64,000 nt of DNA, taken from assembly GCA_020852655.1 (NCBI GenBank), contig JADZAI010000074.1, positions 30,797-94,796 on the forward strand, written 5' to 3'. Shown piece after piece: positions 51,974 through 61,401 of this stretch; the stretch's first letter is position 1; every line of letters begins with the position of its first letter. The position numbers were made by a program, and so were the translations under genes. The notes under the pieces were generated by a model. It ran no database searches, was not told where the DNA came from, and saw only the letters and a program-made list of their open reading frames with translations. This stretch comes from Alphaproteobacteria bacterium. GTDB lineage: Bacteria; Pseudomonadota; Alphaproteobacteria; Micropepsales; Micropepsaceae.

Positions 51974-53332
51974 ATGAAGGCGCAATGCCACGGCGGACTC
52001 CAAGTGAATACGGCTGACGACGCCGGTGCGGCCAACCGGCTGGACGGCAGGACCGCCACGCTCATCGCCGATGCGCCGCCGCCCGCCTGTGAGCCGGTCG
52101 AGGCCGACATCTTCCTCGCGCGCGACGAGATGCGCCTGCCGCATCGCTTCATCGATGCGGTCGAGGTCGTGTCGGCGCAAGGGCACGCCCTGACGGAAGG
52201 CGCCGACTATGCGCTGGAGCGGACCCGCGGTGCGATCGCCGCGACCCGGCTGGAGACCGCCGGCCCGGTTCGTGTCCGCTATCGCGGCGGCCTCCAGCGC
52301 GTCGACCTTCTCATAGAGCGCGGTCGCGAGGTGGAACTGATCCGGGGGCCGGAGATCCGGCGCATGGCGACGCTGTTCGCGCCAGCGGTTCCGGACGGTG
52401 CGCGCGTCCTCCATCGCATCCTGCGCTGGCCGGGCGGAATGGATGTCTGTTCCGTTCCCCTCTCTCGCGAACGGCTCCGCGCCGATGGCGCGCCGGACGG
52501 CTACGAAGCGTGCATGCGCAAGCATCGTCCGCGCCTCGCGGCAATCCGGGCGCGGCTCGCGCGGGGCGGGGCGTTTCGCCTTGGCGCCTATGGCGACTCG
52601 GTGACCGAGATGTCGCTCTCCTGCGACGACTTCGAACTGAACCTGTCGCCCAACGGGCCGCGCGACCGGATCGACTATTTCGAGGGGCTGGGCGAGGCTG
52701 AAGCCGCCGCGCTGTTCGATCCCGCCGATCTCGGCGACGGCCTGGGCGCGACCGCGATCCGCGAGGGCATGCACTGGCGCGCGATACGCCATGTCGAGCG
52801 CGCCTATGGCGTCCGCGTCGCCTATCGGAACTGGGGCGTGAAGGCGACGCGCAGCGAGGACGGCGCGAACCCGCGGGGCCATTTGCACGGCGCCCATCCG
52901 CTGCGCCTCGCGGCCGTCGCGCAGGACGGCTGCGATCTCGTCCATGTCGCCTTCGGCACCAACGAGCTCGGCTCGCCGGACGTCTTCCGCCATCACGTCG
53001 CGATCGGCGCGGCGCTGCTGAAGGCAGGAAGCGCGGTCATCTTCATCACCCCGGGCCGGCGCAATCCGATCTGGCAGCCGCGCAGCTACGCAAGGTGGCT
53101 CGCGACCTGCGCCGAGATCGAGCGCGCGGCCGACGCCCTCGGCGTCGCCTGCGTCCAGACGGCAGACCTGTTCCGCACCGAGGCGCTGGCGCGGCTCGGG
53201 ATGGCGGAGATCGAACTCGCCGAGGCAGGCTTGCGCAACCATATGGGACCGGCCGAACTGAACGCCGTCGGCGACGCCCTGGGCGATCTTTTGGCGCCGG
53301 CCTTCGCGGGCCAGCCGGAAGATGCGCTATAG
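51974..53332 (+). CDS. SGNH/GDSL-type hydrolase with N-terminal extension
   Basis: A 452-residue protein. The SGNH fold starts around residue 205: block [14 protein letters not shown] (catalytic Ser), block II with Gly in [12 protein letters not shown], block [13 protein letters not shown] (Asn), and block V RNHMGP (His). The N-terminal 190 residues have no assigned domain and include Pro/Ala-rich and beta-rich parts ([20 protein letters not shown]). It could be an esterase, lipase or polysaccharide acetylesterase. There is no strong signal peptide. Start at 51974 is not well supported; GTG at 52004 is an alternative. Confidence 0.72.
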   Translation: MKAQCHGGLQVNTADDAGAANRLDGRTATLIADAPPPACEPVEADIFLARDEMRLPHRFIDAVEVVSAQGHALTEGADYALERTRGAIAATRLETAGPVRVRYRGGLQRVDLLIERGREVELIRGPEIRRMATLFAPAVPDGARVLHRILRWPGGMDVCSVPLSRERLRADGAPDGYEACMRKHRPRLAAIRARLARGGAFRLGAYGDSVTEMSLSCDDFELNLSPNGPRDRIDYFEGLGEAEAAALFDPADLGDGLGATAIREGMHWRAIRHVERAYGVRVAYRNWGVKATRSEDGANPRGHLHGAHPLRLAAVAQDGCDLVHVAFGTNELGSPDVFRHHVAIGAALLKAGSAVIFITPGRRNPIWQPRSYARWLATCAEIERAADALGVACVQTADLFRTEALARLGMAEIELAEAGLRNHMGPAELNAVGDALGDLLAPAFAGQPEDAL

Positions 53333-53364
53333 TACAGGCGGACATCCGCGATCACGGAGGCGAC

Positions 53365-53718
53365 ATGAGCCAGACACTGGCGGCGAATCGCGAGGCCCAT
53401 CCGATCCGGAGCTATGCGCGGTTCTGGCCCTTCTATCTCCAGGAGCATGCGAAGCCGGCGACCCGCGCGATGCACTATGCCGGCACGGCGGCCGTGGCGG
53501 GATGCCTGGTTGCCGCCACGACCGTATCGCCGTGGTTCGGTCCGGCTGCGCTGGTGGCCGGCTACGGACCGGCCTGGTTCAGCCATTTCGTGATCGAGAA
53601 CAACCGGCCCGCGACCTTCCGCTATCCGGTATGGTCGCTGGTCAGCGACTTCCGGATGGCCGGCCTGTGGGCGATCGGACGGCTGCGTCCGCATCTGGCG
53701 AACGCCGGCGTCGTCTAA
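53365..53718 (+). CDS. DUF962 (Mpo1-like) membrane protein
   Basis: A 117-residue protein with DUF962 landmarks: [40 protein letters not shown] and WSLVSDFRM, with the His residues conserved in the family. Yeast Mpo1 is an Fe-dependent 2-hydroxy fatty acid dioxygenase; this bacterial short form has about two membrane helices. Start behind GGAGGCGAC. It is followed by the CtrA/GANTC-rich podJ promoter. Confidence 0.88.
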   Translation: MSQTLAANREAHPIRSYARFWPFYLQEHAKPATRAMHYAGTAAVAGCLVAATTVSPWFGPAALVAGYGPAWFSHFVIENNRPATFRYPVWSLVSDFRMAGLWAIGRLRPHLANAGVV

Positions 53719-53733
53719 CGCTCCGGTCATCTT

Positions 53734-53860
53734 GGTTAACTCGGGGCGTTAACCTTTAACCTCGCATTAACGGCGTTCGATTCAACGTCCATTCGCCGGA
53801 GGGGGACTTGGGTCCGCGCGCGATTCGCCGTGCATGGCCCACCGATTCCGAAGGCGAGTC
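53734..53860 (+). promoter_or_regulatory. CtrA box and GANTC cluster upstream of the podJ-like gene
   Basis: TTAA-CCTCGCA-TTAAC (53756-53771) is a perfect match to the CtrA full site TTAA-N7-TTAAC. A perfect dyad GGTTAAC-N7-GTTAACC (53734-53754) lies just before it. Four GANTC sites (53779, 53822, 53844, 53856) lie within 82 bp, far above chance in GC-rich DNA. In Caulobacter podJ is a cell-cycle gene; CtrA, DnaA and GcrA (acting with CcrM methylation of GANTC) control it. The same logic is inferred here. Confidence 0.78.
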
Positions 53861-53903
53861 GTAGACCTCCGTCCGCCGGGGTAGGCCCGGGCCAAGGCTT
53901 CGC

Positions 53904-56900
53904 ATGAGATCGCGCGTTCCCTGGAACGTGTCAGGCATTCCTCCCGAGCTTCGCGATGCGGCACGCCGCGCCGCGGACCGCGCGGGAATGTCGCTCAGCG
54001 AGTGGCTCGAGCAGGCGATTGCGGAACGGACCTCGGGCGAGGATTCCCCTTTGGGCCCGCCACATGAGCAGGGAGCCGCCGATATGAGCGCGGGAATGTC
54101 GTATCAGCGCCGAGACGAGTACGGCTACAGCCGCGTGCCGGGCAACCGGTACCGCGATCCGGGCTACTCGGGTTACAGCGAGCCGCAGCCTGCGCCGTCG
54201 GGCGGCATGGGCGACTTGCAGCGCCGCATCGAGGATGCCGAGCGCCGGCAGTTCGCGGCGATCGAGCAGCTCGACAAGGCGGTGGCCGCCGTCGCCGACC
54301 GGCTGGAGTCGGCCGATCGGCTGAAGGCCGCAGCCGACAGCGCCATGCGCGCCGCGGCCGAAGCCTTCGAAGCCTCGACACGCGAGCAGACCGGCGCCTT
54401 CGAATCGCTGGAGCGTTCGGTCGGCGGCATGACTGCGCGCCTCGAAAGCGCCTCGCACCTCGCCAGCGAAGCGATCGCGGCGACGCAGGCCCTCCCGGGG
54501 CTCCAGGGCACCATCGCCGAACTGAAGGATCGCCTCGAAATCGCCGCGCTCAAGATGTCGCAGGCGGACGGCGACCTGGAGAAATCGATCGGCAGCATCG
54601 CCCATCGCGTCCAGGCGATCGAGGAATCGCAGGCCGAGGCGCTGCCGTCGATCCAGTCGGCGCTCAACGCGGTCAAGGCGGAGATCGAAAATTCGATCGC
54701 CCGGGCCGGCGAAGCCGACCGCGACCTCGGCGATGCCATCGCCGCGATCACGGCGCGCATGGGCACGCTGGAAACCAGCCACGCCACGACGCTGGACAGC
54801 ACGCTCTCCGAACTGAAGCGCCAGCTCTCCAGCGCCGAGCAGCGCGCCATGGACACCGGCAGCGCGATGCAGGCGTCGTTCGCGGCGCTGTCGAGCCGCC
54901 TCAACGGCCTCGACGAACGGCACAGCCTGTTCGCGCAGGATACCGGCCGCGCCCGCGAATTGCTGGCCGGGCTCGACAACGCCCTCGGCCAGGCCCGCGC
55001 CCAGGCGGCGGCGGCCGAGAACCGCGCCGCCGATGCGACGCGCGAACTCGCCGCGACCCTCAGCCATGTCGGCGAGAAGCTCGCAGCGCTCGAAGCACGC
55101 CACGGCGCGACCGCTGCGGAACAGGACCGCGCCCGCGGCGCGTTCGAGAATTTCGAACAGAGCCTCGCTTCGCTGAAGGCCCAGGCGACTCAGTCGGAGG
55201 CCAAGGCGAACGAGACCGCGACGACGCTCGGCGCCTCGCTCTCGTCCATCACCGAACGCCTGGCCGGCTTCGAGGAGCGTCAGGCTTCGGCGGCCCGCGA
55301 CCTCAAGCGCTCGATCGACGACGTCGCGGCCGGCCATGCCTCAGAGATCAAGGCGCTGGCCGCCCGCCTCGGCGAACTCGACAACAAGCACGGCGACGCC
55401 ACCCGCGCCGTCCACACCGCGGTCGCCCAGGTCACCGGCCGGCAGGACGGCGAATACCGCGCGCTCGCCGATCGTCTCGGCGCGCTGGAGACGCGCAATG
55501 CCGAGACCGCGCGCAATCTGAAGGATACGCTGGTCCAGCTCGTTCAGCGCTGGGAAGAGCGCGCCGCCCTCGAACCGGCGCTGAAGGCGCAGAGCGACGA
55601 AGCGCGCGCCCAGGGCGCGGCGCTCCAGGCTCATGCCAATCTCTTCAAGACGCATGACGAGGCGCTGAAGGCGCTCGACGGCCGTACCCGTCAGCAGGAC
55701 AGCCGCTTCGGCTCGCTCGACGACGGACAGAAGGGTCTGGCCGCGCGGCTCGACCAGCAGGACGGCCGCATCGGCTCGCTCGACGAGTCGCTGAAGTCTC
55801 TCGGCGCCTATGTGCAGCAGCAGGACGGCCATCTCGGCTCGCTCGACGAGACGCTGGAGTCGATCGCCGCCCAGGTCCGACAGTTCGGCGGGCTGGAAGG
55901 CGCGATTGATGCAGCGGGCGCCCGCCTCGACCGGCAGGACGGCCGTCTCGGCGGGCTCGACGAATCGCTGAAGTCCATCGCCGCCCGCCTTGACCACCAG
56001 GACGGCCGTAGCGGTTCGCTCGACGAGACGCTGCGGGCGTTTGCCGGGCGCGCCGACGGGCACGAAGGCCGCTTTGCCTCGCTCGACGATACGCTGAAGG
56101 CGTTCGGTGCGCAGGTCCAGGACCAGGACGGCCGGCTCGGTTCGCTCGACGAGACGCTGCGCGCCATTGCCGCCCAGGTCGATGCCCAGGGCGGACTGAA
56201 GGGTGTCGTCGAAGGCCTCGAAGGCCGCTCGGACCACTTCGCGCGCCAGTTCGCCGATCTGGAGGAGACGGTTCGCCAGGCGATCGCCAAGCCGCTCGAC
56301 ACCGACGAAATCCGCCTGATCGTCGACGAGGGTGTCGCCCGTTTCGACCATCGCCTGGAATCGGTCGACGCCTCGCTGAAGGCGCTCGACAGCAAGTCGC
56401 GCCAGCAGGATTCGCGCTTCGATGCGGTCGACGAATTGCTGCGCGCGGCCGATGCCCGGCTCGCCGACGCGGAAGCCCGCGTCGCCGAACGCGTCCAGGC
56501 GCGCATCGCCGGCCAACTCGGTGAACTGCGCGTTGTGTCCGACCATGCCAGCCGCATCGACGCGCTGGAGCGCCGCCCGGCGGGTGACGGCAAGGCGGGC
56601 GCATCCGCGACCGACCTCGACGTGCTGCGGATCAGCGTCGCCGACGCGAGCAGCGGCCTCCTGGCACAGGCCGACCGCCTTGATGCGCTGGGCGAAGAAC
56701 TCCTCGCCGTGCGCCAGCTCGCCGAACAGACGGCCCAAACCAACGCCGATTTGGTGAAGGCGTTCGAGGAGCGCGATCCCGGCGCGGCTGCCGCAGGCGA
56801 AATCGACGCCGAAGGCGCCGCCCGCCTCCAGACGATCGAGCAGAATCTCCAGACGCTCGCTGTCCAGATCGGCCACGCCGAGCGTCGTCAGGGCGAAACC

Positions 56901-58403
56901 GCGTCGACGGTCGAGCAGGCGCTGCGCGGCGTCGGCACACGGGTGGAGGCCAGCGAGAAGCGCCAGCGCGAGACGCTGGGTTCGATTCAGGCGCAGCTCG
57001 AGACCGCCCTGAAGCGCCTCGAGGCCCTGGAGCAGGCCCCGCCCTCGTTCGCCGCAGCACCGCCGCCGCCCGAGCCGAGCTACGAGTCGCCGCGCTACGA
57101 AGCCCCGCGCTATGAGGCGCCGCGGTTCGAGCCGGCGCCCGAGCCGGTCGCCGCCCCGTCCGATCTTGAGCCGCCGCCCTTCGACTTCGACGACGCCGTC
57201 AACGAATTCGAGCCGGAGGCGGATGAAGGCGTCGAGCCGGCGACCGCGGAAGATCCCGAAGTAGAGGCAGCGATCGCCGAGGTGCTGGGCCGTCCGGACG
57301 AGCCGGCGACCCGCAAGACCGATGACTTCCTGGCGGCGGCGCGCCGTGCGGCCCAAGCCGCGGCGGCCGCCGATGCCGACGAGGTCGCCGCGAACGCGCG
57401 CGATTCCAAGGCCTCGCGCTACGATGCCTCGGAGGGTTCGCAGCGCTCGTCGGTCATCGGCATCACGCTGATCATCCTGGCGGTGCTGGCGGTTGCGGCA
57501 GGACTCTATTTCTTCCTGCTGAAGCCGAAGACCCCGGCCGTCACCGATACCCCGGCCGCGGCCGAAACGCCGGCCTCGCCGGAGACCCCGGCCGCCGAAG
57601 TTCCCTACCAGGAGCTGCCGCCTGCACCGCCGATGCCCGGCGAATCGGGTGCTGCTCCGGAAGGTCCGGCGCCTGCGGCCGAGCATCCTGCCGAGCCCGT
57701 GCAGGGTGGGCAGCCGCAGCCCCCGGCGCCGGAAGCCGCGCCGGTTCCCGGTCCCACCGCCGAAGCAACGCCGCCCGCCGACGCGCCCAAGGACAAGATC
57801 GCCACGCTGACGACCTCGGCCGAAGGCGGCGATCCGCGCGCGCAGTTCGAACTGGGCCTGCGCTATTCCGAAGGCGAGGGCGTGAAGAAGAACGCCAAGG
57901 AAGCCGCCAAGTGGATGCTGCGCGCCGCGCAGTCCGGCCTGCCGCCCGCGCAGTATCGGATGGGCGTGCTCTATGAACGCGGCCTCGGCGTGCCGCGCGA
58001 CATGGGCCAGGCCAAGATCTGGTACGAGCGGGCCGCGAATGCCGGCAACCGCAAGGCGATGCACAACCTTGCCGTCATCTTCACCGACGGCTCGACCGGC
58101 TCGCCCGACTACAAAGCGGCGTCGAAATGGTTCCTCGCTGCCGCCGAACTGGGCCTCAAGGACTCGCAGTTCAACGTCGCGATCCTCTATGAGCGCGGCC
58201 TCGGCGTCGACGTGAACCTGACCGACGCCTACAAGTGGTACATGGCCGCCGGCCAGCAGGGCGACGCCGATGCCGCCGCCCGCGCCACCGCCCTTGAAGG
58301 CCGCATGCCCGCCGAGGACCTCAAGAAGGCCAAGAAGCTTGCCGCCGACTTCAAGGCAAAGCCCATGAACGCCGCCGCCAACGACGTTCCGACGCTCGAA
58401 TAG
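53904..58403 (+). CDS. podJ: PodJ-like polar organising protein
   Basis: A 1499-residue protein. N-terminus VPWNVSGIPPELRDAARRAA then GMSLSEWLEQAI is the PodJ-type start. Residues about 110-1060 are a long Ala/Glu/Gln-rich coiled coil, with 593-765 built of short tandem repeats. A Pro/Glu-rich linker follows, then one membrane helix (about 1181-1203), a Pro-rich periplasmic stretch, and four Sel1-like repeats (about 1313-1463, DPRAQFELGLRYSEGEGVKK first). Caulobacter PodJ also ends with a peptidoglycan-binding domain, which is missing here. It localises polar factors before division. Start follows a region without strong ribosome binding site; the ATG at 53904 is the first in frame. Confidence 0.85.
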   Translation: MRSRVPWNVSGIPPELRDAARRAADRAGMSLSEWLEQAIAERTSGEDSPLGPPHEQGAADMSAGMSYQRRDEYGYSRVPGNRYRDPGYSGYSEPQPAPSGGMGDLQRRIEDAERRQFAAIEQLDKAVAAVADRLESADRLKAAADSAMRAAAEAFEASTREQTGAFESLERSVGGMTARLESASHLASEAIAATQALPGLQGTIAELKDRLEIAALKMSQADGDLEKSIGSIAHRVQAIEESQAEALPSIQSALNAVKAEIENSIARAGEADRDLGDAIAAITARMGTLETSHATTLDSTLSELKRQLSSAEQRAMDTGSAMQASFAALSSRLNGLDERHSLFAQDTGRARELLAGLDNALGQARAQAAAAENRAADATRELAATLSHVGEKLAALEARHGATAAEQDRARGAFENFEQSLASLKAQATQSEAKANETATTLGASLSSITERLAGFEERQASAARDLKRSIDDVAAGHASEIKALAARLGELDNKHGDATRAVHTAVAQVTGRQDGEYRALADRLGALETRNAETARNLKDTLVQLVQRWEERAALEPALKAQSDEARAQGAALQAHANLFKTHDEALKALDGRTRQQDSRFGSLDDGQKGLAARLDQQDGRIGSLDESLKSLGAYVQQQDGHLGSLDETLESIAAQVRQFGGLEGAIDAAGARLDRQDGRLGGLDESLKSIAARLDHQDGRSGSLDETLRAFAGRADGHEGRFASLDDTLKAFGAQVQDQDGRLGSLDETLRAIAAQVDAQGGLKGVVEGLEGRSDHFARQFADLEETVRQAIAKPLDTDEIRLIVDEGVARFDHRLESVDASLKALDSKSRQQDSRFDAVDELLRAADARLADAEARVAERVQARIAGQLGELRVVSDHASRIDALERRPAGDGKAGASATDLDVLRISVADASSGLLAQADRLDALGEELLAVRQLAEQTAQTNADLVKAFEERDPGAAAAGEIDAEGAARLQTIEQNLQTLAVQIGHAERRQGETASTVEQALRGVGTRVEASEKRQRETLGSIQAQLETALKRLEALEQAPPSFAAAPPPPEPSYESPRYEAPRYEAPRFEPAPEPVAAPSDLEPPPFDFDDAVNEFEPEADEGVEPATAEDPEVEAAIAEVLGRPDEPATRKTDDFLAAARRAAQAAAAADADEVAANARDSKASRYDASEGSQRSSVIGITLIILAVLAVAAGLYFFLLKPKTPAVTDTPAAAETPASPETPAAEVPYQELPPAPPMPGESGAAPEGPAPAAEHPAEPVQGGQPQPPAPEAAPVPGPTAEATPPADAPKDKIATLTTSAEGGDPRAQFELGLRYSEGEGVKKNAKEAAKWMLRAAQSGLPPAQYRMGVLYERGLGVPRDMGQAKIWYERAANAGNRKAMHNLAVIFTDGSTGSPDYKAASKWFLAAAELGLKDSQFNVAILYERGLGVDVNLTDAYKWYMAAGQQGDADAAARATALEGRMPAEDLKKAKKLAADFKAKPMNAAANDVPTLE
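55681..56190 (+). repeat. Tandem coiled-coil repeats inside the podJ-like gene
   Basis: Protein residues about 593-765 are built from at least six units of roughly 27-30 residues with the consensus QQDGRLGSLDETLRAIAAQ (variants QQDSRFGSLDDG, QQDGRIGSLDES, HQDGRSGSLDET, DQDGRLGSLDET). The DNA repeats are diverged but clear, e.g. GGCTCGCTCGACGA and GGTTCGCTCGACGA. Such arrays change copy number by recombination. Confidence 0.85.
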
Positions 58404-58435
58404 TAACGGTGTCGGCCGCGAAGGCTGGGAAAACA

Positions 58436-58475
58436 CGGCGCGCCGCTCTAAGGGTGGCGCGCCGCTTCCTTTTGT
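58436..58475 (+). terminator. Intrinsic terminator after the podJ-like gene
   Basis: Arms CGGCGCGCC (58436-58444) and GGCGCGCCG (58456-58464) form a perfect 9-bp stem, followed by CTTCCTTTTGT, a T-rich run. It lies 33 bp after the stop and 19-30 bp before the TauE gene. Confidence 0.75.
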
Positions 58476-58493
58476 CCGGCGCCACTGCGTGAC

Positions 58494-59417
58494 ATGCAGA
58501 TTTACCTCCCCATCGCCGAGCTGTCGGTCAATGTCTGGCTGATCCTCGCGATGGGCGGGGCGGTCGGCTTCGTCACCGGCATGTTCGGCGTCGGGGGCGG
58601 CTTCCTGATGACGCCCTTCCTCATCTTCGCCGGCATCCCACCCATCGTTTCGGTCGCGACCGGGGCCAGCCAGATCGTCGCCTCCTCGGTTTCCGGCGTC
58701 GCGACCCAGGTCGCCCGCAAGGGCGTCGACTTCACCATGGGCCTGGTTCTGGTGGGCGGCGGCATCCCCGGGGCGATCGTCGGCGTCTACATCGTCTCGC
58801 TGCTCGCCGACACCGGCCAGGTCGACCTCGTCATCAAGCTCGCCTATGTCGGCCTCCTCGGCACGATCGGCTCGCTGATGCTGAGCGAGAGCGTGCGCAC
58901 CCTGCTGCGCCGCCGCAAGGCGCCGGCCAGCCGGCCGAAGCGGGGCGAGCATTACTGGCTGCACGGCTTGCCGCTGAAGGTGCGCTTCCGTGTCTCCAAG
59001 CTCTACATCTCGGCGATTCCGCCGGTCGTGCTCGGCATGATCAGCGGCGTGCTCTCCGGCGTCATGGGCATCGGCGGCGGCTTCATCATGGTGCCGGCGA
59101 TGATCTACATCCTGCGCATGCCGGCCTCGACCGTGGTCGGCACGTCGCTGTTCCAGGTCTTCTGCATCGCGACGCTGACGACCTTCCTGCATGCCTGGGT
59201 CAACCAGACGGTCGACATCGTGCTGGCTCTGCTGCTGATGCTGGGCGGCGTCGTCGGTACGCAGTACGGCGCGCGCGTCGGCGCCCGCCTGCCGTCGGAA
59301 CAATTGCGCCTGCTCATCTCGATGCTGATCGTCGCGATGGCACTGCGCCTCGGCTGGGAGATGGTCTCGACGCCCGCCGACATCTTCTCGGTGGAACCGG
59401 CCGAGGACGCGCAATGA
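58494..59417 (+). CDS. Sulfite exporter TauE/SafE family protein
   Basis: A 307-residue membrane protein of the TauE/SafE family with about 8 hydrophobic helices. The two half-domains show the repeated glycine motif: GMFGVGGGFLMTPFLIFAGI and GVMGIGGGFIMVPAMIYILR. A hydrophilic loop with Arg/Lys (RRRKAPASRPKRGEHYW) separates them. Substrate is unknown: sulfite, sulfoacetate or other anions. It overlaps the TIGR02186 gene by 4 bp, a conserved pairing in Alphaproteobacteria. Confidence 0.9.
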   Translation: MQIYLPIAELSVNVWLILAMGGAVGFVTGMFGVGGGFLMTPFLIFAGIPPIVSVATGASQIVASSVSGVATQVARKGVDFTMGLVLVGGGIPGAIVGVYIVSLLADTGQVDLVIKLAYVGLLGTIGSLMLSESVRTLLRRRKAPASRPKRGEHYWLHGLPLKVRFRVSKLYISAIPPVVLGMISGVLSGVMGIGGGFIMVPAMIYILRMPASTVVGTSLFQVFCIATLTTFLHAWVNQTVDIVLALLLMLGGVVGTQYGARVGARLPSEQLRLLISMLIVAMALRLGWEMVSTPADIFSVEPAEDAQ

Positions 59418-60163
59418 GGCGCTGGCTCCTGGTCCTCGTCGCGCTCGCCGGCCTCGCGGTCGCGAATGCCGAAGACCTGGCAGTCGGCCTCACCGAAGAC
59501 ATCATCCGCATCACCTCCAGCTTCACCGGCGCGGAGATCGTGATGTACGGCGCGATCGAGGCGGAGAATGTCTATGAGGACGCCGACGAACGCGACATCG
59601 TCGTCGTGGTGCGCGGCGCCGAGCAGGCGGCGACGGTGCGCAAGCGCGCCCGCGTCGGCGGGGTCTGGGTGAACGCCGACGAAGCGGTCATCCACCGCGT
59701 CCCCGATTTCTACTATCTCGCGAGCACCAAGGACCTCGCCCGCATCGCCGCGCCCGCCGTGCTCGCGCGCAACGGCCTCGGCCTCGACAATCTGCCGCTG
59801 GAGCTCCCCAGACGCGCCGACGCCGCAGACTTCCGCAAGGCGCTGATACGCAACAAGCTCAGCGAGCAGCTTTTCCATGAAGACATCGGCGGCGTGACGA
59901 TGAACGGCCCGACCCTGTTCCAGACGCGCGTCCGCCTTCCCGCCAACGTGCCGACCGGCCAATACACCGCGGAAGCCTATCTCTTCCGCGACGGCCAGAT
60001 CGTCAGCGCCTATTCGGCTCCGCTCGAGGTCGACAAGTCGGGCGTCGAACGGGCGATGTATAATTTCGCCCAGCGCCACGGCATCATCTACGGCCTCGCC
60101 ACCATCCTCATCGCCGTGCTGATGGGCCTCGGCGCCGCCTATGCCTTCCGCGAGAAGGACTGA
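59414..60163 (+). CDS. TIGR02186 family protein
   Basis: A 249-residue protein with a signal peptide (WLLVLVALAGLAVANA), an extracytoplasmic domain beginning EDLAVGLTEDIIRITSSFTG and GAEIVMYGAIEAENVYEDAD, and one C-terminal membrane helix (GLATILIAVLMGLGAAYAF). TIGR02186 is an alphaproteobacterial family of unknown function found next to TauE/SafE-type genes; probably an accessory subunit of that transporter. ATGA overlap with the upstream gene supports this. Confidence 0.87.
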   Translation: MRRWLLVLVALAGLAVANAEDLAVGLTEDIIRITSSFTGAEIVMYGAIEAENVYEDADERDIVVVVRGAEQAATVRKRARVGGVWVNADEAVIHRVPDFYYLASTKDLARIAAPAVLARNGLGLDNLPLELPRRADAADFRKALIRNKLSEQLFHEDIGGVTMNGPTLFQTRVRLPANVPTGQYTAEAYLFRDGQIVSAYSAPLEVDKSGVERAMYNFAQRHGIIYGLATILIAVLMGLGAAYAFREKD

Positions 60164-60233
60164 CGCCGCCGCCTGTGCTAGGCTCGCCATGGCGGCGGCA
60201 AGGGCTGATGCAAGACGTTTCCGGAGGATGCCT

Positions 60234-60656
60234 GTGATCCGTACCGTGCTGGTTGCTCTTGCCGCTGCGGTGTTCGTGCCGCAAGCGGCCGCCGAAACCG
60301 TCTCCGTCCGCATGCTCGACCGCGTGAAACAGGCAGATGCGAACGACGACGGCGTGGTGAGCTGGGCGGAGTTCGCCGCCTATCGCCGCATCCAGTTCAA
60401 GCGCATGGACCGCGACGACGGCTACGTCACGCAACGCGACATCGACGCGATCCGCATGTTCCTGCCGCGCGAACTGGAGCCCGATCGGATGATCGCGAAT
60501 TTTGACGCCGACGGCGACGGCCGCATCAGCCCCGACGAACTCGCCGACGGCCCGTCTCCCGCCTTCGCCGTCGCAGACAGCAACGGCGACCGCGTGGTCA
60601 CCGCCGCCGAGTTCAAGACCGCCGAAGCCGCGCTGAACAAAAAGTCCGTGCGGTAG
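60234..60656 (+). CDS. Exported EF-hand protein
   Basis: A 140-residue protein with a signal peptide (VLVALAAAVFVPQAAAE). Three EF-hand loops are visible: DANDDGVVSWAEF, DADGDGRISPDEL and DSNGDRVVTAAEF, with the third lacking the Gly at position 6; a fourth, DRDDGYVTQRDI, is degenerate. Thus a periplasmic calcium-binding protein. The start is probably GTG at 60234, 6 bp after GGAGG; ATG at 60228 abuts that GGAGG and would not be well used. Confidence 0.78.
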   Translation: MIRTVLVALAAAVFVPQAAAETVSVRMLDRVKQADANDDGVVSWAEFAAYRRIQFKRMDRDDGYVTQRDIDAIRMFLPRELEPDRMIANFDADGDGRISPDELADGPSPAFAVADSNGDRVVTAAEFKTAEAALNKKSVR

Positions 60657-60668
60657 AGGACGCGGCAG

Positions 60669-61385
60669 CTAGCTGCGGCTCAGCTTCATCGCCGACACGG
60701 TGGCCGGGCGTTCATAGCTGGGGATACCGAGGCGCTGGCTGGAGATGGCGTGGACCTTTTCCTCACCCAGCATCCACGCATGGAAGCTGGGAGCGAAGAG
60801 CGAGCGCAGCGCCGGCTCCCAGATGTCGAGCCCGCCCGTGTAGGCGCCGAAGGCCGGCATCACCAGCCGCTCGCCGTCGGTGACGAAGCAGCGCTTGCGG
60901 ATCGAGCGGCCGCGCACCGCGACGCGGGCGGCGGGATGGAGATGGCCTGCGATCTCGCCCGCGCTCGGACGCTGCTTCGGCTCATGGCGGAGCACGATCG
61001 GCCCGAGCGCGATCTCCTCGGTCACCGTGCCGCCGAGGTCCTTGGGGGGTTCGGGATCGTGATTGCCGAGGATCCAGGTCCACGTATCCACCGCCGCGAT
61101 CAGACGCTTCAGGCGGGCCCGGGCATCGTCGTCCAGCCGACCTTCGGCCTTGCGGTCATGGAAAGAATCGCCCAGCGCCACCACCTTCGCCGGCCTGTGC
61201 CGTGCGCAGGCCGCTTCCAGCCGCGCCAGCGTCGCATGCGTGTCGTAGGGCGGCAGCATCTGGCCGCGCGCCGCGAAGGCCGAGCCCTTCTCCAGATGCA
61301 GATCGGCGACGATGAGCATCCGCTCCGCCGCCCAGTAGAGCGCGCCGCTGGGATCGGGAGTCATTTCGATGTCCGCGATCTTCAT
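60669..61385 (-). CDS. pdeM: Ligase-associated DNA damage response endonuclease PdeM
   Basis: A 238-residue metallophosphoesterase. Metal motifs: IVADLHLEKG (Asp, His), ALGDSFHD (Asp), LGNHDPEPP (Asn, His) and AGHLHPAARV (His). PdeM is the nuclease of the alphaproteobacterial and mycobacterial-like cluster with a DNA ligase, an exonuclease and a DEXH helicase (family knowledge). The upstream helicase gene ends 16 bp away, consistent with this cluster. Start at 61385 lies after the helicase stop and is preferred to longer frames. Confidence 0.87.
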   Translation of the reverse strand: MKIADIEMTPDPSGALYWAAERMLIVADLHLEKGSAFAARGQMLPPYDTHATLARLEAACARHRPAKVVALGDSFHDRKAEGRLDDDARARLKRLIAAVDTWTWILGNHDPEPPKDLGGTVTEEIALGPIVLRHEPKQRPSAGEIAGHLHPAARVAVRGRSIRKRCFVTDGERLVMPAFGAYTGGLDIWEPALRSLFAPSFHAWMLGEEKVHAISSQRLGIPSYERPATVSAMKLSRS

Positions 61386-61401
61386 GCGGAAGGTGTCATC
61401 C

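Noticed and set aside
55341..59414. 1357-codon open frame on the reverse strand across the podJ-like and TauE genes
   Set aside because: It is antisense to two well supported genes with clear domains, lacks any recognisable domain, and is His/Arg/Gly-rich, as expected for antisense frames in GC-rich DNA.
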